From Chryseobacterium sp. ZHDP1 (GTDB taxonomy: Bacteria; Bacteroidota; Bacteroidia; Flavobacteriales; Weeksellaceae): a stretch of 64,000 nt of DNA. Numbering within the stretch: the stretch's first letter is position 1; each line of letters starts with the position of its first letter. The notes below the pieces were generated by a model that ran no database searches, had not been told where the DNA came from, and saw only the letters and a program-made list of their open reading frames with translations. The translations under genes and the position numbers were made by a program. Below are positions 9,294 through 22,600 of the stretch, in pieces. The stretch is taken from positions 2,480,001-2,544,000 of the forward strand of contig NZ_CP075682.1 of assembly GCF_018603435.1 (NCBI RefSeq). The letters are read 5' to 3'.

Positions 9294-12200
9294 TTATATG
9301 ATGATAGTCTTTCGGTCCGGCTCATTGCTGACTACTGTTTTTGAAACAAATAATATCATTTCTATATGAAGGGCAAGATCTTTTATTGTAGGGGCAGCAT
9401 AAAGATCTTGGGGAGTTAGTTCCAGATTGAATTCTTTATTTACACTTTTCAAAACGGTCATTGCTTTTAATGAATCTCCACCTAATTCGAAGAAATTATC
9501 TTTAGTTCCAACTTTTTTAGGCTCAAAAAAGGTATTAAATAATCTACAAAGTTTAATTTCTGTAGTTGAAACAGGCTCTACATAATCGGTGCTATATAGA
9601 TTGGCTGAGGAAATAAAATCTGCCGGACTATCTTGTATTTTATAATCATAAGTCAGGTACTGATTGGGATTTTTAATAGATGCAACGATGTGATGATTTT
9701 GTGCATTGGAAAACACTGTGGTTTTAAATATTTCAATGAGCTTAATATCATTTATTGCTCCCTCACTGTACCCGTCCAGATTGATGCTGGTCCAATTTTC
9801 AGGCTTAGATTTACCTATAAAATAATCCATATAAGAATTGGCTACGGAATAAGCTCCAAAGGTCTGACCACCAAGTACCGCTGATAAACTGGAACTAATC
9901 CATACAAAATCAAGGTTTCTGCTGGAGAAAATTTCATATAAGTTGATAATTCCCTGAACTTTTGAAGACAGCTGATCCTGAATCGTTTCCACATCAATAT
10001 GCTCTATAAGTTTTAAAGAGTCGTCCGAAGGGCTTCCAGTTAAGTTTAATACTCCATTAATTTTTCCACATTCCTGTTCTATAAGAGTAACTGTTGATCC
10101 AAAAGCCTCAAGGTTAGAAATATCAGAAGTAAAATAAGACACCTCGTTCCCTATTCTACTTTTGAATATTTCATCCAACTTATCAACTGATTTTCTGCCA
10201 ACAACAACAACTTTAGCGTTGCTTTTTAACAGGTAACTAATCAAAATTGTCCCGATTTTGCCAAAACCTCCAATTACAAGAATAACTTTGGAATCGAGCT
10301 GAACATTATAATTTTCCTCACTCCGTCTTTCGTAAAAAGGAATATATCTTTGATCTCCTTTATAAGTTACAACAGGATCTGAAAAGTTGTATTTTATTTC
10401 ATCAATTAATTTTTGATAAGAAATATCATTTCCTGACGGAACATCTAAAAGAAAACTGAATATATTTTTATTTTCCTGTGCGCATACATATAGCTGACTA
10501 AAAGAAGATAGTAATGTTATATTGCTATTTTCATTAATTTCCATGTTATTATAATGACCCAATAAAGTAATCTTATGGGTTGACATTGAATCCTTAGAGA
10601 TTAAAAATTTTCCGATGATATTAAATAATTTGAAAACAGAAACCATTGCACTTAATAGATTATCCTGTATGTTCCAAGTGAAAACAATTTGATAATTAGT
10701 ACTATCAGTATTAATAATTCTATCCAAATAATCCTTAACATTTGCTAGATTTATTTCCTCATTTTCATTAAAAAAATCATTCCTTTCTAACTCTATAAAG
10801 TCAATTTTCCTGCTTGCCAGTTCAAGAATTATACTTTGCGATAAATCACTGTTTTCCGAAAAAATAATGTAGGTTGCCTTCTCCTCTTTTGCATCTTTAA
10901 ACAATTGACTATTCTTCCACTTTTTCTGATATAAAAGGTCTAAAAACAAAGAGTTATTATCAATGTTAAATTGCTTAAAAGGATTGACATGAAAATCCAG
11001 TTTATTTTTTTCAAATGGATAAGTGGGTAATGAAATTTTCTTTTTCCTTTTATTTTGATAATATTTACTCCAATCTATATTAATACCAGATTGCCACAAT
11101 TCTCCCAAAGCTTTGTGCAAAAACTTCTGTTCTTCATTTTCATTGAACTTTGGCAATACTCTAATAATGGCATTATCTTTATAACACTCGTTTTGTTTAA
11201 TTGCATTTGTTAATGTAGAAGGCCCTAATTCAATGAATATATACTCCTTTGACTCCCTCAGAATATTTTTAATCCCTTTTTCAAAAAGAACTGTATTCAG
11301 CATTTGTTCTTTCCAATATTGAGATGATTTCGCTTCATCATTTGAAATAAAATTGGCAGTAAGATTAGATATATATGGAATTTCTGGTTCCAATAAATTA
11401 ATTTCAGAAAATAAATTTTCAAAATCTGAAGAAATATCATCCATCATATGAGAATGGAAAGCGTGTGAGGTTTTTAAAAGTGTGGTTGTAATATTTTTTT
11501 TATTAAATATATTGATACACTCCTGAATATCTTCTTCTGTTCCTGATAAAACTGTTGTATGACCTGAATTGATCGCTGCGATTGAAACATTATTCGTTAT
11601 TTCATTTTTTACTTGTTCAAAAGAAGCATTTACGGCCATCATTTTCCCGGTTGGTAATTTACTCATCAGCAAAGCTCTTTCTGCCACCAACAATAATCCG
11701 TCTTCAAAAGAAAGTACTCCAGAAATACATGCAGCAGCATATTCTCCCAGACTATGACCTATCATTAATGAAGGTTTTATACCTATTTCAATAAAAAATT
11801 TTGCCAATGCATACTCAATAAGAAATAATAAAGGTTGGGTATATTTTGTTTCGTTAATTTTTAAAGGATCGAAAATATCAGTGCCACCATATCCTAGGAT
11901 GTGAGAATAATCTGTATTAAATTTATTTTTCAGAATTAAAAGCCCTTGATCTATATACTGCTTAAAACCCTCTTCTTGTTGATAAAGCTGTTCTCCCATT
12001 TTAAAATATTGTGCTCCCTGCCCGGGAAATATAAAAACAATAGGCTGAGAAGATTTTGCTTTTTGGTAGAGATCTTTTTTAGTTTCTAGTTTATTTAATA
12101 AATCTTCTCTGTCTTTGAAAACGACAGTATTTCTATAATCAAATTGAGCCCTTCCTGTGTTTAAAGAATAGGAAAGGTCTGAAAGGTTAATTTCATGATT

Positions 12201-13616
12201 TTTGGTGATAATTTTTTTTAGCTTTGTAAAATATTGCCTTAAAGCTTCAGGTCTTTTGGCAGAGTAGGCTATGACATTACTTACCTGTTTATCCTTATGA
12301 TTGTTTGTATGATCAGGTACAAAATTTTCTAAAATTGCGTGAGCATTGGTTCCCCCAATTCCGAAACTGCTTACTCCCGCAATTAATGGACCATTATCTT
12401 TCGTTTCCCATAGTTTTGCTTGAGTATTAACATAAAATGGCCCCTTATTAAAACTTATTTCTGAATTTGCTTTTACATAATGTAAAGATGGTGGTATTAT
12501 CCTATTTTTTAAAGATAAGGCTGTTTTAATAATTCCAGCAATCCCTGCTGCATTACCAGTATGTCCTAAGTTAGACTTTACAGTTCCTATGGCGCACGTT
12601 AAAGTTTGATCATAATTAAATGACTTATTAAGAGCCTCTATTTCAATAGGATCCCCCAGTTTTGTCCCGGTACCATGAGTCTCTATATAAGAAATCTCAT
12701 TAAGGGAAACCTTAGCAAAATTATGAGCTTGTTTTATACAATCAACTTGGCCTGATATGCTGGGTGCTGTGTATCCTACTTTTCTTTTTCCGTCATTGTT
12801 AACGGCAGTTGCTCTTATAATCGCATAGATCTGATCGTTATCATTAAGAGCATCTTCTAATCTCTTCAATACAACCACACCACCACCTTCTGTACCTACT
12901 GTTCCACTAGAATTTTCATCAAACGCCCTGCAATGCCCATCTTTAGAAGAGATCATACCTTCTTCATACATATACCCTTTTTCATCTTTGGTATTTAAGG
13001 CAATTCCTCCTACAACCGACATGGAACACTCTCTTAGTAACAAAGCCCTACATGCAGTATGTATAGCCACCAGTGAGCTTGAGCATGCAGTATCCATAAA
13101 AATACTTGGTCCCTTTAAATTCAGGTTATATGAAATTAAAGAACTGCAAAAATTTTTATTGTTGATTTGTGACAAATAAAAAGGATCAACTGTATCTTTT
13201 TTATTAATAGTTGTATGAGCGATCCAATTGAAATTATCCGGAGCAGTAAGATATAAACCTACTTTGTCCTGAATTTTTGATGGATCATAGCATGAATCTT
13301 CAAATGCATTCCATACCAATTGATGTAAAATTCTGGTTTGCGGATCCATACTGTTAGCTTCATCCTTGGTGTAACCAAAAAATGAATAATCAAAGCTATC
13401 AGAGTGATCTATAAATGTTTTTACTTTTACATACCCAGGATCTTGAATGGTCTTGGCTTCTACTCCGCTTTCCAATAATTCCTGATCTGTATAAAATTCA
13501 ATCAGTTCATTTCCATTGGCGAGTTCTTCCCAAAATGTAAGGGGATTATCGCAACCGGAAAATATACATGAAACACCTATTATTGCTATATCTCTTTTTA
13601 AAGATTCTCTTTGCAT
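9294..13616 (-). CDS. Type I polyketide synthase module KS-AT-KR-ACP
   Basis: This 1440-residue protein adds one ketide unit to a peptide chain. The ketosynthase spans about 8-430 with Cys178 in DTACSSS, His314 in HGTGT and His352 in GHTGN. The acyltransferase spans about 525-820 with Ser622 in GHSLGEY; HAFH at 718-721 is the family signature for malonyl-CoA. The ketoreductase (about 890-1330) has a nucleotide-binding GGFGKIG near 1116, Ser1243 and Tyr1256. The carrier domain has Ser1382 in LGGDSLK. There is no dehydratase, enoylreductase or methyltransferase, so the expected product is a beta-hydroxy extension. It starts 8 bases after the upstream NRPS stop and ends 20 bases before the next NRPS, so it sits between a threonine module and another threonine module. 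The product should contain a statine-like 4-amino-3-hydroxy acid derived from threonine plus malonate; this is inference. Confidence 0.95.
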   Translation of the reverse strand: MQRESLKRDIAIIGVSCIFSGCDNPLTFWEELANGNELIEFYTDQELLESGVEAKTIQDPGYVKVKTFIDHSDSFDYSFFGYTKDEANSMDPQTRILHQLVWNAFEDSCYDPSKIQDKVGLYLTAPDNFNWIAHTTINKKDTVDPFYLSQINNKNFCSSLISYNLNLKGPSIFMDTACSSSLVAIHTACRALLLRECSMSVVGGIALNTKDEKGYMYEEGMISSKDGHCRAFDENSSGTVGTEGGGVVVLKRLEDALNDNDQIYAIIRATAVNNDGKRKVGYTAPSISGQVDCIKQAHNFAKVSLNEISYIETHGTGTKLGDPIEIEALNKSFNYDQTLTCAIGTVKSNLGHTGNAAGIAGIIKTALSLKNRIIPPSLHYVKANSEISFNKGPFYVNTQAKLWETKDNGPLIAGVSSFGIGGTNAHAILENFVPDHTNNHKDKQVSNVIAYSAKRPEALRQYFTKLKKIITKNHEINLSDLSYSLNTGRAQFDYRNTVVFKDREDLLNKLETKKDLYQKAKSSQPIVFIFPGQGAQYFKMGEQLYQQEEGFKQYIDQGLLILKNKFNTDYSHILGYGGTDIFDPLKINETKYTQPLLFLIEYALAKFFIEIGIKPSLMIGHSLGEYAAACISGVLSFEDGLLLVAERALLMSKLPTGKMMAVNASFEQVKNEITNNVSIAAINSGHTTVLSGTEEDIQECINIFNKKNITTTLLKTSHAFHSHMMDDISSDFENLFSEINLLEPEIPYISNLTANFISNDEAKSSQYWKEQMLNTVLFEKGIKNILRESKEYIFIELGPSTLTNAIKQNECYKDNAIIRVLPKFNENEEQKFLHKALGELWQSGINIDWSKYYQNKRKKKISLPTYPFEKNKLDFHVNPFKQFNIDNNSLFLDLLYQKKWKNSQLFKDAKEEKATYIIFSENSDLSQSIILELASRKIDFIELERNDFFNENEEINLANVKDYLDRIINTDSTNYQIVFTWNIQDNLLSAMVSVFKLFNIIGKFLISKDSMSTHKITLLGHYNNMEINENSNITLLSSFSQLYVCAQENKNIFSFLLDVPSGNDISYQKLIDEIKYNFSDPVVTYKGDQRYIPFYERRSEENYNVQLDSKVILVIGGFGKIGTILISYLLKSNAKVVVVGRKSVDKLDEIFKSRIGNEVSYFTSDISNLEAFGSTVTLIEQECGKINGVLNLTGSPSDDSLKLIEHIDVETIQDQLSSKVQGIINLYEIFSSRNLDFVWISSSLSAVLGGQTFGAYSVANSYMDYFIGKSKPENWTSINLDGYSEGAINDIKLIEIFKTTVFSNAQNHHIVASIKNPNQYLTYDYKIQDSPADFISSANLYSTDYVEPVSTTEIKLCRLFNTFFEPKKVGTKDNFFELGGDSLKAMTVLKSVNKEFNLELTPQDLYAAPTIKDLALHIEMILFVSKTVVSNEPDRKTIII

Positions 13617-13624
13617 GGTAAAAT

Positions 13625-16600
13625 TTATTCGAAAAGGTTATCAATAAGGTTATCTACATGATCCGACAGGTTTTGATCTTCGACTGTGGTTTCTTCAGTA
13701 TATGAACTCATGTTTTGTATAAACTGGGCTAACTCTGATACGTTTGGATAAGAAAAGAATTTGGCTATGTCTATCTCTAAACCAAAATTTTTGCGTAAAA
13801 GCTGAGAGAACTTTACAATGGATAATGAATTTAATCCCATATCGAAGAAATTGGTCTGGATACTGATATCTTCTTTCTGATAATTTAAAATTTTTGATAG
13901 CAGCTCAACCAATAGCAGTTCAGTTTCTGTACTTGGGGCTACATATTCATTTTTAATCATATCCGTACTGCTTACCTCAGGTAAACTCTTTCGGTCAACC
14001 TTCCCGTTGCTCGTTAAAGGAATATGATCCAATTCTACATAAAAACCCGGAAGCATATACTGGGGAAGCTTTCCTGCAAGATATTGTGATAAATCATGCT
14101 TATCTATCGGGGAGCCGGAAACATAATATACCACCAGAATCTTATCTCCTCCATGTTCCTTAACTTCAGTAACTACGCTCTTTATATCTGCATTGTAAGT
14201 TAAAACATAACTGTCGATCTCTCCCAGCTCTATCCGATGCCCACGTATCTTTACCTGATGGTCAATTCTGCCTAAATACTCAATATTACCATCTGGCAAC
14301 CAGCGTCCCAAATCTCCCGTACGGTACATCTTTGTTCCTGGAACAAATGGATTGTCTAAAAACTTATCTTCTGTCAATTCTTCAAGATTAAGATAGCCTC
14401 GGGCCAGTCCTGAACCCGAAATGTAAAGCTCACCAACAACACCTATAGGTACAATGTGATGATATTTATCTAGTATGTAACAGCCCAATGTCGCAATAGG
14501 TTTGCCTATATTAGATAAAGAGCGTGTCATATCTGCAGCGCTAAGTTCTTTATAGGTAACATGGACGGTAGTTTCTGTGATTCCGTACATATTAATCATA
14601 CGGATTTCCGGATATTTACGATGAAAATCCTGTAGCATAAGAGGATTAAGGGCCTCTCCTCCAAAGATTATGTATCGCAAAGCCAACTGCCCTTGATTAA
14701 ATAATTTATCATATTCCGACAGGTTATAAAAAGCAGCTGGGGTCTGGTTTAATATAGTTATATTGTTCTTGATAAGATAGCTTAAAAAGGAGCCAGGATC
14801 CTGAGCTGTCTTTCTGGTGATTACATGAAGACTTCCTCCGTAGAGTAAAGCGCCATAACACTCCCATACCGAAAAATCAAAATTATAGGAATGGAATAAT
14901 GTCCAGGAATCATTACTATTAAAATCATAAAGCGAATGATCATTAAACAATAAACGAACCACATTTTTATGTTCAATCATTACCCCTTTAGGATTTCCTG
15001 TCGTTCCCGAAGTATAGATGATATAAGCCAAATGATCCGGCCTGATAAATATATCTACATTCTCTGTCGAATAGTAATTTCTTACCAATTCAAAATCCAA
15101 AAGAAAAGATTCGTCTATTGTTACCTTAGAATTGGTATCAGCCAAAATATAATCCTTTCTATCCTGCGGGTAATCTACATCAATTGGAACGTAAGCTCCT
15201 CCCGACTTCAATATCCCTAAAATACCCTCAATCATCTTATCACTTCGAGGAAGTTCAATACAGATCAAATCATCTCCATTTATGGAATATTTCTCACGTA
15301 AATAATGAGCCAGCTGATTCGATCTTGCATTCAGTTCAAAATAAGTCAATGAAATATCTTCATAGACAACCGCTATATGATCAGGCGTTATTAATACCTG
15401 TTTTTCAAATAAACTTATAATGGTTTCATCACTAGGGTAGTTAACTTCCGTAGAATTAAATGACTCCAAAATTGCCTTTTCTTCAGAACTTATGTAATCC
15501 AGAGATTTTAACGGAATTTCAGAAGAAAAAACAAACTGATGAAGTACTTCTTTAAAGTGAGATACCAAAAACTTCATTGAGGATGTCGAAAGCAATGAAG
15601 CATCATAACGGAACTCAATATGCAGACCGCCATGGTCAGGAACTGCTACAATCGTAAGGGGGTAATTTGTCTGTTCAAAAGAACCTACTGACTCAGACGA
15701 TAAGCCCGCATATGAACTTGTTTCTACATTACCTTTATCATTCTTTACATAGTTCTCAAAAACAATAATATGATTTATCAGTTCTTTTCCTAAAGAGGAT
15801 AAAGACTGGATCTCTGCCAAACTATTAAAGTGATAACGGCTACTCTGAATAGAATCCTGATGAATCTGATTTAATAAACTTCGTGGAGTATCCTCTTCCC
15901 CAATTCGTGCACATACGGGGATCGTATTGATAAAAAGGCCCACCATATTCTCAATACCTGGAATCTCTGCAGGTCTTCCGGATACTACGCTGCCAAAGAC
16001 TACTTCTTCTGAGGAATTATATGAACTTAAAAGATAAGACCATGCTCCTTGAACGTAAGTGTTCAATGTAATCCCTAAATCTTGGCAGAAATTTTCAATA
16101 GCACCAAAATCATGATCTCTTATGCTAAGGGTTTCGGTAAGGTAATGGGAAGAGGATGCTTCATCTGTATTAACAAAAGGAATCAATGTAGGGGAATCAA
16201 TGCCCTGAAGATAGTTTTTCCAATATGCTAAAGCTTCTTCTTTATCCACACTTTCAAGCCACTTAATATAGGATGAGTATTTCTCTGTATCAGGTAACGG
16301 AATCGAAATACCATTTTGAAGGCTCCCTAATATTGTGGAAAAATCATTAATTAAAATACTCAGGCACCAACCGTCCATAATGATATGGTGATGACTCCAA
16401 ATAAACTCATAATATCCATCCGGTAATTCAACCACAAGTAAACGCATCTGCGTAGGCTCACTCAGAATAAAACCTCGGTCTATATCGCCTTGTTTAATAT
16501 TATCTAATTCAAGTTCGGATGCCAGGATCAAATGCTTAAAGTCAACTCGAGCCTCTTTATGAACAATCTGTAAAGGAACTTCTCCATAACGGTTCTCAAA

Positions 16601-19600
16601 GGAAGTACGAAGAATGGTATAACGGTTAACCAATGCTCCAAATGCCTTTTCTATCAGAGATAAATCTAGGTCAGAAGCCTTAACACGATAGGAGGTCTGC
16701 ATAAAATATGACAAACCTTTAGGATTTACTAACCAATGGTAATACAATCCTTGCTGCATCGGAGAAAGTTCGTAAATATCTTCTATTTCAGCATCTTTAC
16801 TGATTTCTTCAATGATACTGAATGATAAGCCTTTGTATTTGTAAGTAAGGTCTGATGGGGTTAAAGCCACTGATGAATCTTCGCTTTCTCTGATCATAGA
16901 TTCTAAATGAGACTGATATGCTGATAAAAGAGACTCTATCGTATTTGCTGTAAATACTTTATTCGAGAAACGAATATTGATATTCATTACTCCATTAACC
17001 GTCATCCCGGAAACATCCAGTAAGATATCTGTAAATAAATTATCCAAGGAAACGGAAGGACCTATATTTTCAGAACTATAACTGAATAATGATTGAGATT
17101 CTCCTGTATCATAATTTCCTGCATCATCAAAGTCGCCAAGGTAGTTAAACTGTAACCAAGCCAAACTCTTTGGAGTAAATGGCTCATTCAGATAATTCAG
17201 AATACCATAACCGATTCCTTTATTCGGAATCTCTCGCATACCCTCCTTTACACTTACCATGACGGGTTGGCTATCATCACTGATATCAAGATTAAAAGGA
17301 TACACACTGGTAAACCAACCCACCGTACGGCTGATATCTAAACCTGTACCCATAGTCTCACGACCATGGCCTTCCATCAAAACTTTCGTCTTGCATACTC
17401 CAAACTGATCCTTTAGAGACAATGCTAAGCCGGTTAATAAAACATCATTGATCTCTGCATTATACTTCCTACCCGCAAGTGTTTGTAGTAATTTTGTAGT
17501 ATCGGTATTCAGGTCAAAACCTAAGCTGTTTTCTAAGATCTGTTTGCCTTTCACCGGATAATCCGTAGTAATGGAAGCATATGTTTCGGATTCTATTCCT
17601 TCCCAATACAAACGCTCTTTAGATAATGCTGAGCTTTTGCTATAATCCTCCAATGCGTTACCCCAACGCTGGAAAGAATCTGTCTTGGAGGGAAGCTCAT
17701 AAGATAGCCCCTGAACTTCCGATTTGTATAACTTTCCTAAATCTTCCAACAAGATACGCCATGATACACCATCAACTACCAAGTGATGAACCACTAATAT
17801 AAGACGCTCGCCATCACTCATTGATACATGGCCTACATGAAATAGAACTCCTGAAGTTATATCTATGGAGCTTTGAAGCTCCTCGCCTATCTCTTGTAAT
17901 CGGGATAATTCTTCTGAGTTACTTCCGCTATCTTTTAGATCAAAAGATTGCAAATGATAGTGATTATTTTCTATTCCTGAATTATATTGAACCCAAAATC
18001 CAGCTTTCTCGCTATAAACCATTCTCAAGGCATCATGATGCTCGACAAGACGTTTTATAGAAGTTTCTAATGCAGCTACCGAAAGCTTTTCTGTACTCTT
18101 TAGGATAACAGACTGGTTATAATGATTCTTGTTAACAATATCCTCACTCTCAAAGAAATATCTTTGGATAGGAGTAAGTATACTTTCTCCTATAACAACA
18201 GACTGATCAATCTCAACAATATCTGTCGTGATATAACCTGCCAGCTCTTCTAAAATCGGATACTGAAGAATATGTTCTACCTTAAGGCTATACCCTTGCT
18301 GACGAAGCCTGGAAACGATCTGAATTGATTTTATGGAATCTCCTCCAAGGTTATAATAATTGTCTCGAATACTGATAGGTCTATACTTTAAGACCTGCTC
18401 ACAAATAGAAACCAGCACTTGTTCTTCTTCATTTCTCGCCGCTACATATTCATTTTTAATCATATCCGTACTGCTTACCTCAGGTAAACTCTTTCGGTCA
18501 ACCTTCCCGTTGCTCGTTAAAGGAATATGATCCAATTCTACATAAAAACCCGGAAGCATATACTGGGGAAGCTTTCCTGCAAGATATTGTGATAAATCAT
18601 GCTTATCTATCGGGGAGCCGGAAACATAATATACCACCAGAATCTTATCTCCTCCATGTTCCTTAACTTCAGTAACTACGCTCTTTATATCTGCATTGTA
18701 AGTTAAAACATAACTGTCGATCTCTCCCAGCTCTATCCGATGCCCACGTATCTTTACCTGATGGTCAATTCTGCCTAAATACTCAATATTACCATCTGGC
18801 AACCAGCGTCCCAAATCTCCCGTACGGTACATCTTTGTTCCTGGAACAAATGGATTGTCTAAAAACTTATCTTCTGTCAATTCTTCAAGATTAAGATAGC
18901 CTCGGGCCAGTCCTGAACCCGAAATGTAAAGCTCACCAACAACACCTATAGGTACTAAATGACCGTGTGAATCAAGAATGTAAATTTGAGTATTGGCAAT
19001 AGGCTTGCCAATCGGTATGGCAGATGATTTCAGCTCACTCCCTTTTTCTATTTTATATACAGTAGCACAAATACTTGTCTCGGTTGGTCCATAAGCATTG
19101 TAGAAAGTACCATACTTTAGGTATTCTTTTGTTTTAACGATAACGGCCGATTCCCCTGCTGTAATTAATCCCTTTAATTTCTGAAGCTTATTGACATTTA
19201 ATAAACTGAAAAAGGCAGGAGGCAAGGTCACTAAATCGATCGAGTGTTTTTCTACATATTCCTCAAAAGCATACGCATCTTTTCTCACTGAATCACTAAG
19301 AATATGAAGAGACTTGCCACAAAGCAGTGTCATAAATATCTCTGAAATAGATGCATCAAATGAAAAAGAAGCAAACTGAGCTACATTTTCACACGAGGGT
19401 ACTTCAAAGAAGTCTTTCTGGAAAAGCATCGTATTCAAAATACCTCGATGGGTATTCAAAACTCCTTTGGGCTCTCCGGTGGAACCGGAGGTATAAATGA
19501 TATAGGCAATATCATCTTTTCCTAAAACTTCGGACTTGAAATCTGAAGCATCTTCATCTGTAAACTCTAAATCTATTGAAAATGAATTACCAGAATAGAA

Positions 19601-22600
19601 ATCCAGATCAAAGAAATAGTAAGATTCAGTGATTAGTAAAGATAAACCAGATGTCATCACCTCTTTTCTCGATTTAGGAAGGTTAGCATCAATAGGTACA
19701 TAAATTGCTCCTAATTTTAGTATCCCCAGTATAGAAATAATCTGATTCTCACCTCGATTAAGCATCACTCCTACCTGATCGCCTTTCTTAATCCCATAAG
19801 TATCTTTTAGCTGATGGGCAAGGCAAGATGCCTTGGCATTCAATTCTGCATAGCTCAATCTAATATCCTCAAAAACAACAGCAGTACTGTCTGGGGTAAG
19901 ACTTATCTGATCTTCAAATAAACTTACAATAGTTTTATCTTCGGGATATAAAACCAAGGTGGAATTAAAGTGTTTTAATAATTCTTCACGAGCTTCAAAA
20001 GTTAAATAATCAATTTCTGAAAGTGGGGTATTAATATGAGTTTTAAATTGGTTAAGTGTATTTTTAAAATGAGAAACTAAAACCTTGATATAAGAAGAAT
20101 ATACAGATGCGTTGTATTCAAAATCTATATGTAAATAATCTTCGTAAGGTTCTACTACTAATGTAAAGTTATAATTGGACTGGTCAAAAACTTTTATATT
20201 TTCAAAATTTTCATTAGGTTCATTCTTCACATAGTTTTCGAATATAATAATGTTGCTCAACAAATCTTTACCTAAAGGAGATAAAGATTGTACTTCAGCC
20301 AAGCTGTTAAAATGATACTCTGTGTTTTGTATAGAATCCTGATGTACTTTCTTCAATAAGCTATACGGTGTGTCATCATTTTTAACCGAAATCCTTACAG
20401 GAATGGTATTGATGAACAACCCTACCATATGCTCTATGTTATCAATCTCAGCTGGTCTTCCCGACACAACAGCTCCGAATATAATTTCTTCTGAAGAATT
20501 GTATTTACTTAAAAGATAAGACCAAATAGCTTGTATATAAGTATTGAGAGTGACTCCCAAATTTTGGCACAGCTGGCTAATTTCTTTAAATTCATCTCCC
20601 GTTACATTAAATTTCTCGGTAACGAAATGAGGCAACTCATCTTTGGTTCTTTTCTCAAAAGGGATGAGGGTTGGAGCGCTAATTCCTTCTAAATAGTTTT
20701 TCCAGTGAAGCATTGAAGAGTCTTTATCAATTCCTCCAAGCCATTTAAGATAAGCAGAATATTTCTGAGGCTCCGGTAAATTGATTTCCAGACCTTGCTT
20801 AACCGAATCTAGTATTGCAGAGAAATCATTGATTAGAATACTTAAGCACCAGCCATCCATTACAATATGGTGATAGCTCCATATAAACTCATATGTATCG
20901 TTTGGTAATTTAACTATTATTAGACGCATTTGAGTAGGTTTACTCAGGTCAAAACCACGGGTAATATCATTTTGCTTAATACTCTCCAGATCGATTTCTA
21001 AAGAATCTTCAGATGCTATGGTAAGGTATTCAAAATCAACTTGTGCTTTCTTATGAACAATCTGCAAAGGAACTTCTCCAAAACGATTGTCAAATGAAGT
21101 TCGTAAAACCGTATAACGATTGACAAGAATTCCAAAGGCTCTTTCTACTTCTAATACTTCAAAACCCTCGAATTTAGATCTGTAGGAGGTCTGCATAAAA
21201 TATGCAGATCCTTTCGGAGCCGCCATCCAATGATAATACAATCCCTGTTGCATCGGAGAAAGTTCATAAATATCTTCAATATCAAAACTCTTATTAATCT
21301 CCTGAATAGTATTGAATGGCAACTCTTTATAAGTAAGATCCGATGGGGTTAAAATTACTTCTGATTCTTTCTCCTTATGAATCATTTTTTCTAAATGACT
21401 CTGATAATTGTCCATCAATTTCTGAACTGTTGCTGCATGAAAGACACTACTAGAATAACGGATCGTGAGATTCATTTTACCACTAATCGTAATTCCCGAA
21501 ACATCTAATAAAATGTCCGTTCCAAGGTTTTCTTCAGATACCGAAATGCCGATAGACTCTGAGCTATAATAAAACTGATGTCCTATAGCATCATCAAAAT
21601 CTCCTAGGTAGTTGAATTGAATAGATGGGTTATTTGTTGATGAAAATGAATCTCCCAGATAATTTAAGATTCCGTAACCGATTCCTTTGTTTGGAATTCC
21701 CCGTAAGCCATCCTTTACACTAACTAAAGCCGGTTGGTTATTATTGCTGATATCAAGGCTAAAAGGATATAAAGTGGTAAACCATCCTACTGTTCTGCTG
21801 ATATCAAGACCTGTACTCATAGCCTCTCTGCCATGACCTTCCATTAAGATTTTAGTCTTATTAATTCCAAACTCCTCTTGTAGTGACAATGCCAGACCCG
21901 TTAATAATACATCATTAATTTCTGCACTGTACTCTTTACCTACATGGGTTTGTAATAATTTCGTAGACTCTTCATTCAACGAAAAGTTTATGCTGGTATC
22001 TAAAATATGTTTGCCGTTCAAAGTATAATCAGTGGCTATAGCAGGATAAACATCTGATTCTATACTATCCCAATACAAATACTCTTTGGAAAGAATAGGA
22101 CTCTTACTGTAAGCTTCCAAAGTGGTGCCCCAACTCTGAAAAGAATCTGTCTTGGATGGAAGTTCATAAGATACTCCTTTAATTCCAGAGTCATATAAGT
22201 TTCCTAAATCTTCCAGCAAAATCCTCCAGGAAACTCCATCTACAACCAAGTGATGGATAACTAATATTATTCTATCCATATCGCTCATCGAAACATGGCC
22301 TATATGGAATAGAATACCCGATTCTATATCTATATTACTCTGGAGATGCTCGCCTATTTTTTCTAAAGAAGCAAGTTCTGCTTCGAGAGAACCCTCTTCT
22401 CTTACATCAAAATATTCAAAATGGTAATGATTCCCTTCTGTTCCTGAGTTATACTGACTCCATTTTCCATTCTCCTCACGATACAACATCCTTAAAGCGT
22501 CATGATGATTAACTAAAGACTGGATTGAAGATTCCAATACAGAATATGAAAGTCTTTCGCTGCTCTTTAAAATAACAGCTTGGTTATAATGGTTTTTATT

